64,000 bases of DNA from Aquila chrysaetos chrysaetos (taxonomy: Eukaryota; Chordata; Aves; Accipitriformes; Accipitridae), in assembly GCF_900496995.4 (NCBI RefSeq), contig NC_044012.1:26053606-26117605 (forward strand), given 5' to 3'. The notes below the pieces were generated by a model. That model was given only the letters and a program-made list of their open reading frames with translations. It made no database searches and had not been told where the DNA came from. Positions within the stretch are counted from its first letter, which is position 1; the number at the start of each line of letters is the position of its first letter. Positions 1 to 33,800 of this stretch are shown piece after piece. The translations under genes were made by a program, and so were the position numbers.

Positions 1-44
1 GCCTCGAGGCAGACATCGATTCCCATCTCTTTGGTCTCTTGCAG

Positions 45-197
45 AATCAGAAGGACCCAGGTGTCATGGACAGGATGATGAAGAAACTCGATTTGAATAG
101 TGATGGGCAGCTGGATTTCCAGGAGTTCCTGAACCTCATCGGGGGCATTGCGGTGGCCTGCCACAATACCCTGCTTGTTAACACCCCTCACCCCTAG
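45..197 (+). CDS. S100A11: S100A11 (calgizzarin), last coding exon, 5' part outside window
   Basis: Only the C-terminal 50 codons are present. A pyrimidine-rich acceptor ends in AG at 43-44, the exon opens with Asn-Gln-Lys-Asp-Pro and runs in one frame to TAG at 195-197. The exon holds the whole canonical second EF-hand: the loop DLNSDGQLDFQE has calcium ligands at positions 1, 3, 5, 7, 9 and 12, flanked by DRMMKKL and the hydrophobic helix FLNLIGGIAVAC. This pattern, and the NQKDPG linker start, match S100A11 better than other S100 proteins; S100A10 has a degenerate loop here. S100A11 is a small dimeric calcium sensor that binds annexins and acts in growth control and epidermal differentiation. 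The tail (NTLLVNTPHP) differs from the mammalian one. Exons 1-2 lie upstream of the window. It could be a lineage-specific S100A11 paralogue. Confidence 0.85.
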   Translation, partial: NQKDPGVMDRMMKKLDLNSDGQLDFQEFLNLIGGIAVACHNTLLVNTPHP

Positions 198-335
198 ACC
201 TGGCTCCTGTGTCTCCCCCACCACTGTGGACATTCCTCAAAAAAGACCGATGCAAAGCTGGAAGCAGTGCCCTTAAGATGGGGACATCCCCAGTCCTCAT
301 TTTTATGTATAAAATAAAAGGTTTAAAATCCTAGC
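198..335 (+). other. S100A11: S100A11 3' UTR and poly(A) signal
   Basis: A short 3' UTR follows the TAG. A canonical AATAAA at 313-318 predicts cleavage near 330-340. The gene is convergent with COPA; see the minus-strand hexamer at 348-353. Confidence 0.75.
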
Positions 336-347
336 GTAAGGCATGGT

Positions 348-353
348 TTTATT
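348..353 (-). terminator. COPA: Possible distal COPA poly(A) signal
   Basis: The reverse strand reads AATAAA here, about 30 bp from and facing the S100A11 signal at 313-318. If used, the COPA 3' UTR would be about 1.1 kb and its end would overlap the S100A11 3' end. Use is inferred. Confidence 0.4.
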
Positions 354-814
354 TCAGCATCATCAGTGAGGAGAAACCACTAGGAAAGGAGTCCAGCCAC
401 AAAGGGAGCAGGATCTCTAGGTCATGCATGTTCTCGTCCTTGTCACTGCCAGAAACTACAACCTGCTTGGCTTTGGAGATCCTCCAGCCTGTCAAGTACC
501 ATGGGGAAAGGTACAGTAATACTAAAGGGTACAACTACACAAGGTAAATGCAAAGACAGGAGCATTACCAATAAGGATAATTTGAGCACTGGCAAAAGCA
601 ATTACACATTAATAATTGGCGGAAGCAGCCTCTGCTGGCATGATAAATTATTTCAGGACTACAGCCTCCATTTTCTGGAAACTTCAAAACCCACCAAGTC
701 TGGTAGCTTAAGAGTACAAAACAGGGGGGCGGGTCTGAAAAGTGGAAATTAAGTCTAATCTCTCTTCTATCTCAGCAAGACCAACTGAGCTACAGAACAG
801 GAAGATCAATTTAC

Positions 815-820
815 TTTATT
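815..820 (-). terminator. COPA: Proximal COPA poly(A) signal
   Basis: The reverse strand reads AATAAA about 615 bp downstream of the COPA stop codon. Cleavage would fall near 790-800, giving a 3' UTR of about 640 nt. Together with the hexamer at 348-353 this suggests alternative polyadenylation. Confidence 0.5.
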
Positions 821-1435
821 CATGAGAGAAGCTGATTATTTTGAGAAACATTGCTAGGACAACAAAACAAAAAGTCAACACTAGCACTTGGATGCTGAGC
901 TGTTCTCCTGCCACTTCCGATGGGAGCAGAGCTGCCCGGGAGCAGGGACAGGCTCTGTGCTGGCCCCGCTTCCAGACAGTGCCGCATTCCTGTGAGAGCC
1001 AGGCTCCGCTCTTCCTGCTGTCCAGGTTGCAGCAGGGTTTTTGAGCTCTTCTTTCAGGAGCCTAACACAAAAGGATACAAGAGGCAGTTGCTGCCCCTCA
1101 AGCAGTTTCTACAGAGCACGATGTGTGGTAACCAGGGCTCAGCAAGAGCCACCCTTTACCCTCTGGAAAAGATTTTTCTTGAGACGATGGTACATAGAAA
1201 CTTCAACATCAGCTGGATCTGGAAACAGAAGCGCAAGTTGCTACTACTTGGAAGCAGCTAAGAGTCTCACTACAGCATTCCTGGGTGGGGAAGAGCAGGT
1301 AAGACACAACACAGGCATGGCTATGGTGAAGAGACTAGACTAAAGCTGGAATGGTGGGAGGTGAAAGTTTCCGCACTGTGCTGTGAAACGAGACCATTTC
1401 CCTCTGATCTCACACCTCCCCAGGACAGGCATGCC

Positions 1436-21687
<20,252 letters not shown>

Positions 21688-21876
21688 CGCCCTCCACCCC
21701 GGCCCACGGCACCGCCACCTCCCCAGCCCTCCACGTCGGCGCCCCGGAAGTGCCCCAGCTAACTTCCGCTTCCGCCACCTCCCCCACGATCGAGTGTCAG
21801 TCCTCCCGCCGGTGCAGAACGGCTTCCGGCAGCGCCTGTGCGTGGCCGCGGCGGAGGAAGCGGAAGGGCTGGGAAG
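21688..21876. promoter_or_regulatory. Bidirectional CpG promoter of COPA and NCSTN
   Basis: The COPA ATG (read leftward from 21687) and the NCSTN ATG (21877) are 189 bp apart, head to head. The interval and flanks (about 21440-22180) are GC- and CpG-rich and lack a TATA box. Visible sites are an ETS-type CCGGAAGTG at 21744-21752, reverse ETS-like ACTTCCG and TTCCG at 21762-21774, and a YY1-like AAGATGGCGGC at 21875-21885 overlapping the NCSTN start. ETS plus YY1 is typical of TATA-less housekeeping promoters, and suggests balanced expression of the two genes. Confidence 0.8.
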
Positions 21877-24800
21877 ATGGCGGCGGCGGGGAGAGCCTGG
21901 GGCAGCCGGGGGATGGAGGCTGCTGTGGGGAGCTGCCGAGCCCAGCTCCCGGCATGGTGGGGGCTGCTTCTCGCCGTGCTGGCAGCGGGTGAGGCTGGCT
22001 GGGAGAGGGGCGGGGCAGGGCAGGCCTGGCCTCCCCCGGTTTGGGGCTGCTCCGCGACTGAGGCGGAGGGAGGGACGGACGGACGGAGGGAGGGAGGGCC
22101 TCGCCTGGCCCCCTTTGAGGTGGCGGCACTGGGAGCCCTTGCCTGTCGCCCTTTGAGTTGGGGAGGGGCTCGTCTTCCCTCTCCCTCCCCGAATTGGGGA
22201 GAGCCTTTTGAGACGCGAAGAGCCCCTGGTTTGTCCTCCTCTGAGGTGGGGCTGTGTCTTCTCCTTAGGCTCCTGCCAGGGGAATTCTGTCGAGAGGAAG
22301 ATCTACATCCCCCTGAACAAAACGGCACCGTGTGTTCGCCTCCTGAATGCCACCCACCAGATCGGCTGCCAGTGTGAGTACAGCTGCGGGGCCCCGGCGC
22401 AGCTCCTTGGCATGGTTGTGATGGGGTGTAACGCAGCTCTCCTGTTAGACTTGTCTAGATCAGTATCGCCCTTGTTTTCAGCACTCTTTTCTCTCTTTTC
22501 TAATCCTGCTCTAGTAATGCTGACCTGTTTCTGCTAAACTGAGGGGTGGAGACCTTAGAGAGACTGTGTTCTTACAGACCTCAAAAATCCCTGCCAAGGC
22601 AGAGCGCAGCATTTTGAACTTTTGCAGTCGGTGCACACACAGGGCAGAACCAAGCCACGGCTTCTAGGGGTATGAGGCAAAGCTGTGAGCACTGCAGAAT
22701 GCAATTAGGGGTTAACAAAGTATGAGAGGAAGGGAGCAGAAAGTGAAGAAGTGAGGTGATGGCTGAAGGGAGTGGGGGGCTTGGTTGAGCTGCTTGTGCA
22801 GTGCTTGTTAACTTTGTAAGGGTTTTTTGTCATGTTGAAATAGGGAAGGCAGGACCACATGACTGTTAAAATTAAAAGATAGACAAGGGAACCCCATTCA
22901 AGCTGGCTGAAGATAGTGTGAGTCAGTGTTCTGCTCATTTCCAGTTCAGTTTTGCCTCCATGGTGAGCTACTCCCTGCAGCAGAGGTTGTCAGGTGCCAC
23001 TACAGTGCAGCACAGCTGCACTTGGTCTGTCAGATAACTGAGAGTACCAGGTTCTCTGCCTCCTCTTTCACCTTCTGTGAGAGCCTAGTGTTTGGTCAGA
23101 CAGCTGTACGCAGTCCTGCCTTCCTGGTCACAGGCGGTTTCCAACAGTGACAGCGGTTACTAACTGGGGGGGTTGACAAAATGCTTGTTTTTATCAGTAG
23201 CTTCTTATGAAAGTCCTTTGTCTGTCATCCATTTTCTTTGGGATGGGGCAAAATGACAAGGGGTGGACCTGCTTTGTTGCTAGTCCCCTTTGCTGTCACA
23301 ATCTTTTGTCCCTTGTGCTCCTCTGCGCCTCGTGCTGAGCTGTCTTTGAGCTCTCAGTTTCTGAATTTGCAATCTTTACTCTTTGCTGAGGGGCAGCACT
23401 GAACTGCTTCTGTGACTGTGGTCCCTGAGGCAGGTCCTGTCTCCCCTGTGTGCCTTTCTTCTCAGGGCCTCAGTTTCCTGCTGTCCCTCCTTATTCTCTT
23501 CAGTCACAGGAAACTCCTAGTTAGCTGAAGGTCCTTAAGTGCTTTGATGTGCTTAAACAAAAGATCCTTTCAAAGCCTGAGTGCTTGTTTCTTAATCTAT
23601 GCTGTTCAGCTCTTTTTTCCCCTACTAAAAGCCACTGTTCCTTTTTCTGTCCTGCTCTAGCTAAATGGTGCCATTTCACCAAATTGCTTCCTCCAGCCCT
23701 CTAATCCCATGAGATGTTCTTCCCTAAAGCCCTTAGTAACATACTGCTCTGCTATTCCGGGATGGTTTGGGGGTGTGAACGAAGTAGATCACTGTGAAAC
23801 AGGAAGGGCACACTCTCTTTCCGCAGCCTCCATCAGTGGAGATACGGGGGTGATCCACGTGGTTGAGAAGGAGGAGGACCTGAACTGGGTGCTTGTTGAT
23901 GGCCCACACCCACCCTACATGATATTGCTCGATGGGAACCTCTTCAACAGGTCAGTCATCATCAGTTTTTATCTTCCCAGGTTGACTGAAGCCCCAAAGA
24001 CCAATATGGGTCCCTAATCTGGTGATGAAAATGTCATTTTTCAAGTGACAGATGGCAGAATCAGCCCTGACTGCATTGAAGTATAGTGAGGTGGAAACAT
24101 TTGTGATTTTACTGTGGTTTAGTGCCTGAATTTGTTTCTTCTTAAATGGGCTGCTTTGCTGTTACAAGAGCTCTGCTCTGTGTAAATTCTCATGCCATGT
24201 GCATCACTGTAGCAGTTACTAAAGTTCATTAAGCAACATGATTAAGATTGGTCGCATCTCTTCCTGGGCAGGAAAGAAGTAGCTGAAGTTTTCTGCTTGT
24301 TGCTGTATGGATAATCTTATGCAGTTCTGAGAAGAAAAAGGGACGTGTTGGTTATTCTGATCAAAAGCATCATGACATGCTCAACTGTAATAAGCCAGCA
24401 TTAGCATGTCTTGGAATTGTAACTCTTCATTAATTAATTCATAATTTTTGTTGTATTTTCTGTCTTCCAGGAGGGTAATGCTGCAGCTGAAGGGAACCTC
24501 AAGAGTGTCAGGCCTTGCTGTGGCCATTTCCAAACCTAGCCCTCCCCAGGGATTCTCTCCTGGTTTGAAGTGCCCCAATGATGGGTTTGGTAAGGAAATA
24601 TTAAGTCTTTATCCTTGTTAGGAGGAAGAGGAATAGTGCCTTTACGTTGTATGGTCAAAGAAAGAAGCGCAAAGGATAGCTGAAATTGCAGCTGCACTTT
24701 AATGTCAAAATGGTGTTTAAGATAACAGGCTCAATATGTTCTTTCAAAGTAGTTGGCCTGAGCTGGAATCTCATCATTTCTCAGCAAAGGCTGGGACAGG

Positions 24801-27800
24801 TGTTTAGGGGAAGACTGTTATATAAGCTGGCTAAAACAGCATTAAGTCACTAAAGTGTTAAACGTGACCAAGGGTTGTTGTAACTTCTTTTTCTTTAACA
24901 TGTGAAAGTTGTACTTTGTCCACACGTGATCATTAAAGCATCTTGTGTTTGCATAGATTGAGTGGAGTGTGTGTTAACCTCTCTGTCTGGGCCAATTGCT
25001 ACTTTTTAAAATTACATTCTGCCTCCCTGAACTCCCCTTGTGGTTTCAGTTAGGTTTTCATTTCACTATTTTTTCATGCAGCAAATTTACTGTATTGCAC
25101 TTTGAGGGGAGAAATTGCTACACCTTCTGTAGTTTGCACAAAGCTTTCTGCTGTGAAGGATGCCATGTACGCTCCTGAGATGAGTTTGGTGTACTGGCAT
25201 TTGTTGTGTCTCTGCCTTCATGCAGTTTGCATGGTATCTAGGTGTTAAAATGATTGGCACATTACAGATGCCTTAGGGGTACTTCCAGCACATGATGAGC
25301 TCAGAAAATACGGGTTTGTATGTTCCTCCTTTTGAAATATAATGTTTCTCTGTGTGCCTCCTCCGCTCTCTCAGCATGTGATAAATGCTCACTGAGTGCT
25401 CATGCCAGCCTCCTGGCACGTGATGGCTTTGAGCATGCATGTTTCTCATTCTCTCTGTGTGGCACAGTGCTCTCTCTGCCACTCTGCCGCGTACAGTGAC
25501 CAACTCCATCTCTCCAAGCTTTTGTTAGCTGGTTCCTCAGCCCATAATAGTGCTCATTCTGTATTTGCTGCTATTTTCTCAGCAGGCCCTACCTCTCCTG
25601 CAGTCTGTTATTCTCATGCAGGCTCAGATTTGCCCATTTCTTTCTGTTTCCAGGTGTCTATTCCAAAGATTATGGCCCTCAGTTTGCACACTGCAATAAG
25701 ACTGTGTGGAATCCTGTGGGGAGTGGGCTTTCGTATGAGGATTTTGACTTCCCTATTTTTCTCCTTGAAGATGCCAATGAGACACAAGTTATTAAGCAGG
25801 TACTGCACTTCCTCAGTGAGTAGGAGAGGGGAACTGCTGCACTATTCGGGAAAGGGGGCAGAAGTTTTGTTTTCTCTCAGCTTAAATGTTGAAATCTACA
25901 GTAAAAATGTATGGTCCAATTTTATATGCAGTATACAATGCTGTTACAGAAAGGCTAAGTTTTGTAATGATTTTTATTTCCATCCAGTGTTATCAAGACC
26001 ATAATGTTCCTCGTGACGGATCTGGCCCCGAGTACCCTCTCTGTGCCATGCAGCTTTTTTCCCACATGCATGCTGTCACCAGCACGGTTACCTGCATGAG
26101 ACGCAGCTCCCTCCAAAGCACCTTCAGCATTAATCCAGGTGAGCAGATTCCTCTTTCCTTGTCATGATGTGGGATAAGGCTGGTGCTAAAAATCCCAGTG
26201 GAATACAGTTGTGCAAAAGAAAGAAAATTTTAGAGTTTCTGTAAAGGCTTGCTTGCCAAGTGAGCCTTTCCAAAATAAACTATTCAAGTGGTAAGGAATT
26301 TTTGGCTATGTTTGTCATCAGTTTAGAAAATAATATGTAGAAGAGGTGCTGGCTGAGAAAGGTACCTAATACCTGCTACTTACATCATCAAGAATGGCTC
26401 TGAGATTACTGCTCCATTAGACTGTGTGTACATGAATTGAAATCCTGGTCTTGGTGAATGTTTTGCCAGTGACTTTACCCCTGCTGAGCAAAAGTGTGCT
26501 CCTCTGATAGACCCACTGATGAGCTACAGCTGACCAGAAAGCTCATTTCTCACTTATCACTGATGTAGTCTCAAGTAATGTTGCTTCTGCTTCCTAGAGG
26601 TTGTATGTGATCCTCTTCTTGATTACAATGTGTGGAGCACCTTGCAACCTATCAATTCCTCTGGAAAAGTCGATCCCGAGAAGGAAGTTGTTATTGTCGC
26701 TACACGAGTAGGTACCTCTTAATATTGCTTTGTAGAGCATGGATTGGAAGGATTCTGGGAAGATGTGGGCTTAGGGTCTCGTGGGAATAGACTTCTCATA
26801 TGTTTTTCATTTCTTCTGTATTCCAAACCTTTTAGATCTGACTGGCTATTGTGTTTCTACCGGTACAAGCCTTTTAGTTGGTGGGTTTACCTGCTCTTTC
26901 AGTATAAGGACATTTGCCTTTTGTTTCTTTCTGTCTTGTTATGTGAGACTTTTTTCAGCATTTTCTTCACTGATGGAACCAGACAAGTAGAAATAGCTAG
27001 CATGTCTGTTATGCTTTCCTAAGATACTTCACATCCTTAAAAAGCGTTGCAGAGAGGGAGATGGCATGGTTGGCTCATCTATATCTTTTGGGGGGGGAGA
27101 GGCTGGATCACATGGAGATCTTCTTGTGTGTCAAGCAGTGAGTCAGTGTCAAGAGCTGAGAAAGAAGTTCACTTCCCCATCTAGCAGTCTGTTTTACAGT
27201 CACTTTACACTCTCCAGAGATGCAAGTTCAAAACTCCATTTTGTCACCATCTCAGAGCCTCATGCTGAACAGTGATGCTAGCATTAAAATTACGGCATGC
27301 TTGATAATCCTAGTTTTCAGATCAGGGCTGAGGGGTGGTAGCAGTGGCAGGGCTCTGAGGCCTTAGGACTGCCATGGCAATGCAACTGGTATTTTAAGTT
27401 TCATTAGGTGGGGTGCTTTGATTCTTCCCTTGTAAGTAGGATGAGTGGGATAGGAGAGAGGTGATAGATTTGATTTCCCAATACAGTATTCCTCTGTCTA
27501 TTTGCACATTTCTTACACCTCCTGTTCATGCTTACAGATTGACAGCCATTCCTTCTTCTGGAACATTGCACCTGGAGCAGAGAGTGCTGTCTCTTCTTTT
27601 GTGACCCACTTGGCTGCTGCTGAAGCCCTTCATAAAGCATCAGATGTTCATTTGCTGCAAAGGAATATAATGTTCACCTTCTTCCAAGGGGTAACAGCAG
27701 CAGCATTGCTCCACCATTTGGCTTGTTCTAAGATAGCAATTCAGCCCTTGGCTCCCTGCAAATGAACTTTTTCCATACTCTTTGTGTGGAGTCATTTGTC

Positions 27801-30800
27801 TGCATCCCGACACTGTGGTTCTCTCCACTCCCCCAGTGAGAACAGGATCTTAATTGCATTGGGATAACAACAGCAGATGGAGCTTCCACTGGGGCAACGC
27901 ATATTCTGCCCCACAGTTCATTCTGGATGAATGATTCAAACTTTGCTTTCCCTCCTGTCTCCTCCCATTGTGCCTGTCTGTATGTCTGTTCTCTGCCTCA
28001 CCCCCGTTCAGGATGAACTGCAATGGCCAGGCTTTAAATTCTGAAATGAAGCCCAGAAAAGGCTAGATTAAAAATATATGTGTTGACAGCAGCAAAATGT
28101 AGCTCATTTCTGAGAGCCCAGCACTGGAGTTGGCAGCTGTGGAAAAGCAGAACAAGCATGTAGAGGAGGGAGTGATGGCCAACAGCTGATGTTCCCCTCA
28201 AGGCATCTACATTGATGGCTTCTTTTGTGCAGCTTTGTGAAACTGGCTCCCACAGCCCCATGCTGTGGCCATGTGATTCCCTTCATTCACCCTCCTCAGC
28301 ACCGATACCCCTAGTCAGGATTTCCCTGGGGGAGACAGGGAGGCATACAGTGCTACTGAGCAGACATTCTCTGTCATGCTCCCGGGATGTAGGAGGAATG
28401 ATAAGACTTGGCTGTAAATTAGTCAAGGGGGAAGTCTGGTGGCTGGCTGACTTCACTGCCCTTCTTTGTCGTGGGGATTCTCTTCTTAGGGGCACCTATT
28501 CTTCCCCAGGCAATGCTCAGCTTTTTGCAGCTCCCATGACAAACTCATTTCTGTCATCTAGCCTTCCCTCCCTTTTTTCCAGGGAAACAGACACCCCTCC
28601 TTTCAGGAAAGCTTAATATGTTTAATTCCTGGAATAGAGAATTGCCCTTTTCCCTGACTTGCTGTCCTCCTTACCAAAAAACAAAGAGGATGACTTATGC
28701 CAGAGTAAAGGCTGTATTAATGCCTCTCTGCTGTTACTCACAGAAACAGTATCTTGCTAGATATCAATGCTTACTTAAGTCTAACTTTGCCTCCGTGCCT
28801 TTCTTGCTTGTGGAATTCAGTAGCTGTCCCCTGGTTTTTTTTGCTCTTTGCCTTCCTTTTTGTCCTTTGCTGCATCCTTTCCTACAATACCTTTGTCTCT
28901 GGAGCCAGGCACAATGTAATATTTACTGTGGTCTTTTGGTGTGTGCCAGGCTATGTGAACCTTCAGAAATGCTTGGTGCAGCAGTTGGCCCTTGAACTCC
29001 TGGTTTTGTTCCATCTCAGCACCTCAAATATTGCTGTTAGTTGTGCCAAGCAGCTCTCCGTATGTGATTCATGTATTAATTTTTTTTCTGTTGTAGGAGA
29101 CCTTTGATTATATTGGCAGCTCACGAATGGTGTATGATATGGAAAAAGACAAGTTTCCTCTCCGCTTGGACAACATTCATTCATTTGTGGAGTTGAACCA
29201 GGTGCGGGATAAGTTAGGGAACCTTTTTATTCCCTGTTTCTCTGTGATAATTTAGCTGTGGTTTTCCCAGCTAGCCTTCCACTGTTTTTGATTTTTTTCC
29301 TTGGACTGGACCTCCCTGCTCTGCAAGACTCAGTGATGTCCAGTCATGTACTTATGGTGGGTTTTTTTTTTCTTGAAGGTGGCTCTAAGGAATGACTCAA
29401 TTCTATGGATGCATACAGACCCTGTCTCTCGGATGAATGAATCTGTTGAAGTGCAGGTAATAGAAAGCAATCTGTAGTCATTCATCTAACCAAAATGCTG
29501 TGGGATCTTTAGCACACTGCAAATGATCAGGATGTTAACCTTTCCAGAGAAATTACACATCCAGAAGAATAGCAGAACAGTGCCATTTTCTCTTCTTTCA
29601 GGTTAGAAACTTGCTAGATATTCTGAGTAATAGCAGCGTGGGAGCAAACGTGACTTTGCAAGAAGCTGGATATTCGCAGCCTCTTCCCCCATCTTCCTTC
29701 CAGCGCTTCCTCCGGGCCCGGCACATCCCTGGAGTGGTCCTAACTGACCACAAGACTGCCTTCCAGAACAGGTACTTTTCCGGGGTCAGTGGACGCAGGT
29801 TGGCCCGTGGCCGAAGGCAGCAGAGCCGGCAGAGGGCATCTGAGCTCCTGCAACACCTCTGCCAGGGGTGTGCTGCCTAACATACATGTAAAGCGGTAGT
29901 CCCCGCGGGGGAGCAGAGGAGCAAACATGTGCCATGGGATTGAACAAGCGCAACATAATTATTCTGACAACCGAAAGAAATCCAGTTTTGTACAGAAAAT
30001 GTTCCCCACAGCTGGCTGGAAGCCAGAGGTGAGCAAATGGCAACTGAGCGTGCCTAAGCCTCATCTGTTCTTCCAGAAGCTAGCTGACTTTTTTTTTTTT
30101 CCTTTTTTTTTTCAGTATAGCTTTCTATTTGTGATGGCAGAAAGCCCCAGGCATTGGAAAGGGCCCTTTCATTTACCCCACATGAACCCTACTGCAGCAT
30201 GTTCCTTGGGTATCCCCTGCTCCTCTGCAACTTTGGAAGTGGAAATATAGGGTAGAGGACAGACATATGTTTCTCCCCTCTTCCCTAAACTCTTCAAATT
30301 GTCTCTTTCCCTTCACCTTCTATCCTTTTCTGCTGTTTCTGAGGATCTCTGTAGCAATCAAGGGGAAGTAGCTTCCCTTTCACCTCTAAATCTGCACTGC
30401 TGTAAAGGGGTGGGAAGAGCTGGGGTGGAGGAAAGCGCAACTCACTGCGGTGTGACCCATCTTTGGACTGGGGGGATTAGTCCCAGACTGGCTGGGAATG
30501 TCAGGCGCAAAGACCATGCAGTGGGCTTTCAGCCCAATTCCCAGTTCAGCTGCATGTGCTGCAGATGCCTTGGTGTAAATCTCTCATAGAGTTCACTTGG
30601 AATTCCTTGCCACCTTCAAGATAAGGCATTAATAAAATCCACTGGCACGACTTGCATCAAAAGCCTTCTTCCCAGGAGACCTTCTGCATGGGTTGTCCTT
30701 GCCTCAGTTTCTCTACCCATTTAATAGATTGGGCTGTTGTCCACCTGAAAGCTAATCACAGCTTGTAAATTGCTTAGAGATCCTCAGATGGGAGAAGCTG

Positions 30801-33800
30801 TGGAAGGGCCAAGTTAATTATAAAGCCTCATTAAATGGTTTAAGGAGCGTGTGGCAGGGCAGTGCTTTGGCAGGGCTGTATCTCTGCTCCCAGGAGACTG
30901 CTCCCACTGTTTGCTTTAGGCATACTCTGAATTTAATTCCATGCCCTGTGGTTTCTTTCTGCCCCTCCCCAACCTCTGTTTGCCTTCTTTTCAGATACTA
31001 CCAGAGCATGTATGACACTTCAGAGAACATCCGGATGCAATATCCCAAGGGGCTTAGCCCTGAGGAGACCTTGGAGTATGTCACAGACACAGCCAAGGTT
31101 CCTACTTTGCATTTTCTCTAGCTGCTGTATCTGGGGTGGATGGGGCTTTGGGTAAGGGCAGATAGAAGCAGGGTCATGGGAAGAGGGGGAAAGCTGTTTC
31201 CAAAAAGGGCAGAAAGAAGGTGGGAGTGCTTTGTATAGTGACAAAGGCAATAGGCACTCAAATGCTAGCACGAAGTAAGCGTTTTGATGGATGTGTAGAT
31301 TCTGGCTTGCTCTCCTTGCTTGTTTTGCTGGAACTGCCTATCTTGATTAACACAGAGCACTCTTCCTTTGCAGTCCCTGGCAGAAGTTGCCACAGTGGTC
31401 GCCCGTGCTCTCTACCAGCTTGCGGGGGGAGCCAACAACACCTCTGCTATTCAGGCAGATCCAAAAACGGTACGAGCAGATGGAATTGAGTCCCTGGCAT
31501 CTCTTATGAGCCCTCACGTACTTCCCTTCTGTCTCTGTTTATGTGTGTTTACACAGCATGCTGTCCTGTCTGTTTCCATGAGGGCTTTGCCTCCCCCCCT
31601 TCTCTCTTTCCCCACCACAGCTGAATGAAAAACCTTTCACCCTTCTCTAGTTCCTTGCCTCTTGATCTCAGGGCAGACATCAAGCTTCACGAGCCCTCTA
31701 CAAAACAGAGCTCCTTTATCCTCTTTCCACAAAGCAGAAGAGGAAGCCGAGGTGAAATGGCAATGTGTGCCACAAGGATCAGCTAAGGAGTCAGTGGAGC
31801 TGGAATCAAACCCAATTCTCACAGCTCAGTCCTGACTTATATACAGTTGTGAGATATAGTCTCTCCTTTGCTGTGCTCTTGGCCCCTGTAGCGGGAAACA
31901 TCTGTCAGCCAAATAATTTTGAGAGGTATAGCTGTTAAGATGCTATTTTCTCTCCTCTTTGTATAAACCAATTTCCACCTCTTTCCAGGTGTCTCGAATG
32001 CTGTATGGATTTCTGATTAAAATGAACAATTCCTGGTTTCAGTCCATCATTAAACCAGACATAAAAGGAATTCTGGGTAAGAGCAACATAGGGAAGAAGA
32101 ACAAGGGGATGGGTTTGACCCCATATGTTACCTGGCAGCTTTCTAAAGCGCTATACTAGCATTGTCTGCTTCTGGCCATCTCCCCGTCAATCCCATTTCT
32201 CTGACTGTTCCAGGTGATGTTCCCCAACATTACATCGCTGTTTCCAGCCCTGTGAACACTACCTACCTTGTACAGTATGTCCTGGCCAACCTCACAGGCA
32301 CTGTTGTTAACCTCACCAAGGAAGAGTGCCTGAACCCTGAAAAAACACCCAACAGTGAGAAAGAAGTATGTATCCATTAGAGTGGGGTGATAGGTAAGGA
32401 CAGATCTGCTGTCCAATTTGCTGATCTCTGCTTTTGAGGAAAGCTGGTTAGGATTGCTTTTTATTGCTCATAATAACACATGGGAGAACTGGGAAACTCC
32501 TCCAACAAGGAGGCATCTCTTAATGCCCAAGGGCAGGGGAGGAGTGGGCAAAAGGATCCCTTTACAGTGACAACAGTCAGTAAAGCCCCTCTCTCTCTGT
32601 CCCCAAAGACAGGTAAGGTTCCAGAACAAGGGATGGTCTGGTTATTTGCTAGTGGCTGTTTGCTGTCTCCTACTCTCCTGTTTTCTTTGCAGCTGTATGA
32701 ATATGCCTGGGTGCAGGGTTCTCTGGAGCCAAACTCAACATCACGAGTCCCTTACTGTGTTCGGTCAACTGTTCACCTAAGCAAAGCACTCTCTCCTGCC
32801 TTTGAGCTGAGGCAATGGGGATCTACAGAGTATTCCACGTGGACAGAGAGTCGGTGGAAAGAGATCCATGCCCGAATATTTCTGGTAGCCAGCAAGGAGC
32901 TCGAGGTGAGTTTGTACATGTCTGAAAAAGAAAGTAGAGAAAGAAGTGTGGCTAGCTTTGAATAACATCTCCTGACAGCTGGAGAAACAGTTCAGAGTTT
33001 GTTACAAGATCTTGTGCCATCATCCTGTGTGAGCTCCCTAGTTAAGAGCAGCCAGGCTTTGATCCTTGAAAACAAGGTAACCAAGAATGCATCACTGGTG
33101 ATAACCCTACCACCTCCAGCCATTTGTGGGTTAATAATGTAGTCGCTGGAGCTGAGACAGTCCAGAATAATCAAGAGTCCCATGAGCAGGCTGAGCTCTG
33201 TGAATAAAAGATAGAAGTGACAGGAGTCTTAACCCCTTCCCCAAGCGCAGGGAGCCAAGCCCATGAGTCTGACTGTTAAGGTGTTTTGCCTGATGTGCAA
33301 CCCAGATCTTCCTTCCTGCAGTTCAAATCCCCTCTCAACCGTGCAGAAATAACTTTTGCACAAACCTTCACAAATGAAAGCTGCTGTTGGTTCAGTGTCT
33401 CAGATTCTACGTACCCCTTAGCTGGGTGTGATGTGGCTTAAGTGCCAGCAGAATAGGGGTTAAGTGTACAGTCACTCTGGGACTCTCTACCTCTCTTGAT
33501 GCCCTCTGGTTGGCTGTTAATGATGTCATACCCTGTCAGGACAGACTCAGGAGTGCACAGTGCTGTTGTCATCCTGTGCTAGCAGTAAGCCACCCAAAGG
33601 CCATGCAAGCCCAGGCAATTGTTGCATCTCTCAGATAGTTATTTGAAATCTGAGCAATTTACTTGTGTGGTGCTGGGCCTTAACACTGTCAGGCAAGCAC
33701 AATGCCCTGCCTGTGTCTGTCGGCCTGTTACAGCCCAGTAGATACTGGTGCCCTGGAGAGGCACAGTTTGAGCCCAGCCATCCCTGAAGTGTTGACCCAA

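Noticed and set aside
29602-29880. Reading NCSTN exon 11 through its donor as a terminal exon
   Set aside because: Conserved sequence stops at AAC-AG before gtactt at 29771/29772, and the next conserved exon resumes at 30995 in matching phase.
30100-30120. Ideal-looking 3' splice site in NCSTN intron 11
   Set aside because: Downstream sequence has no conserved frame; the real acceptor is at 30994.
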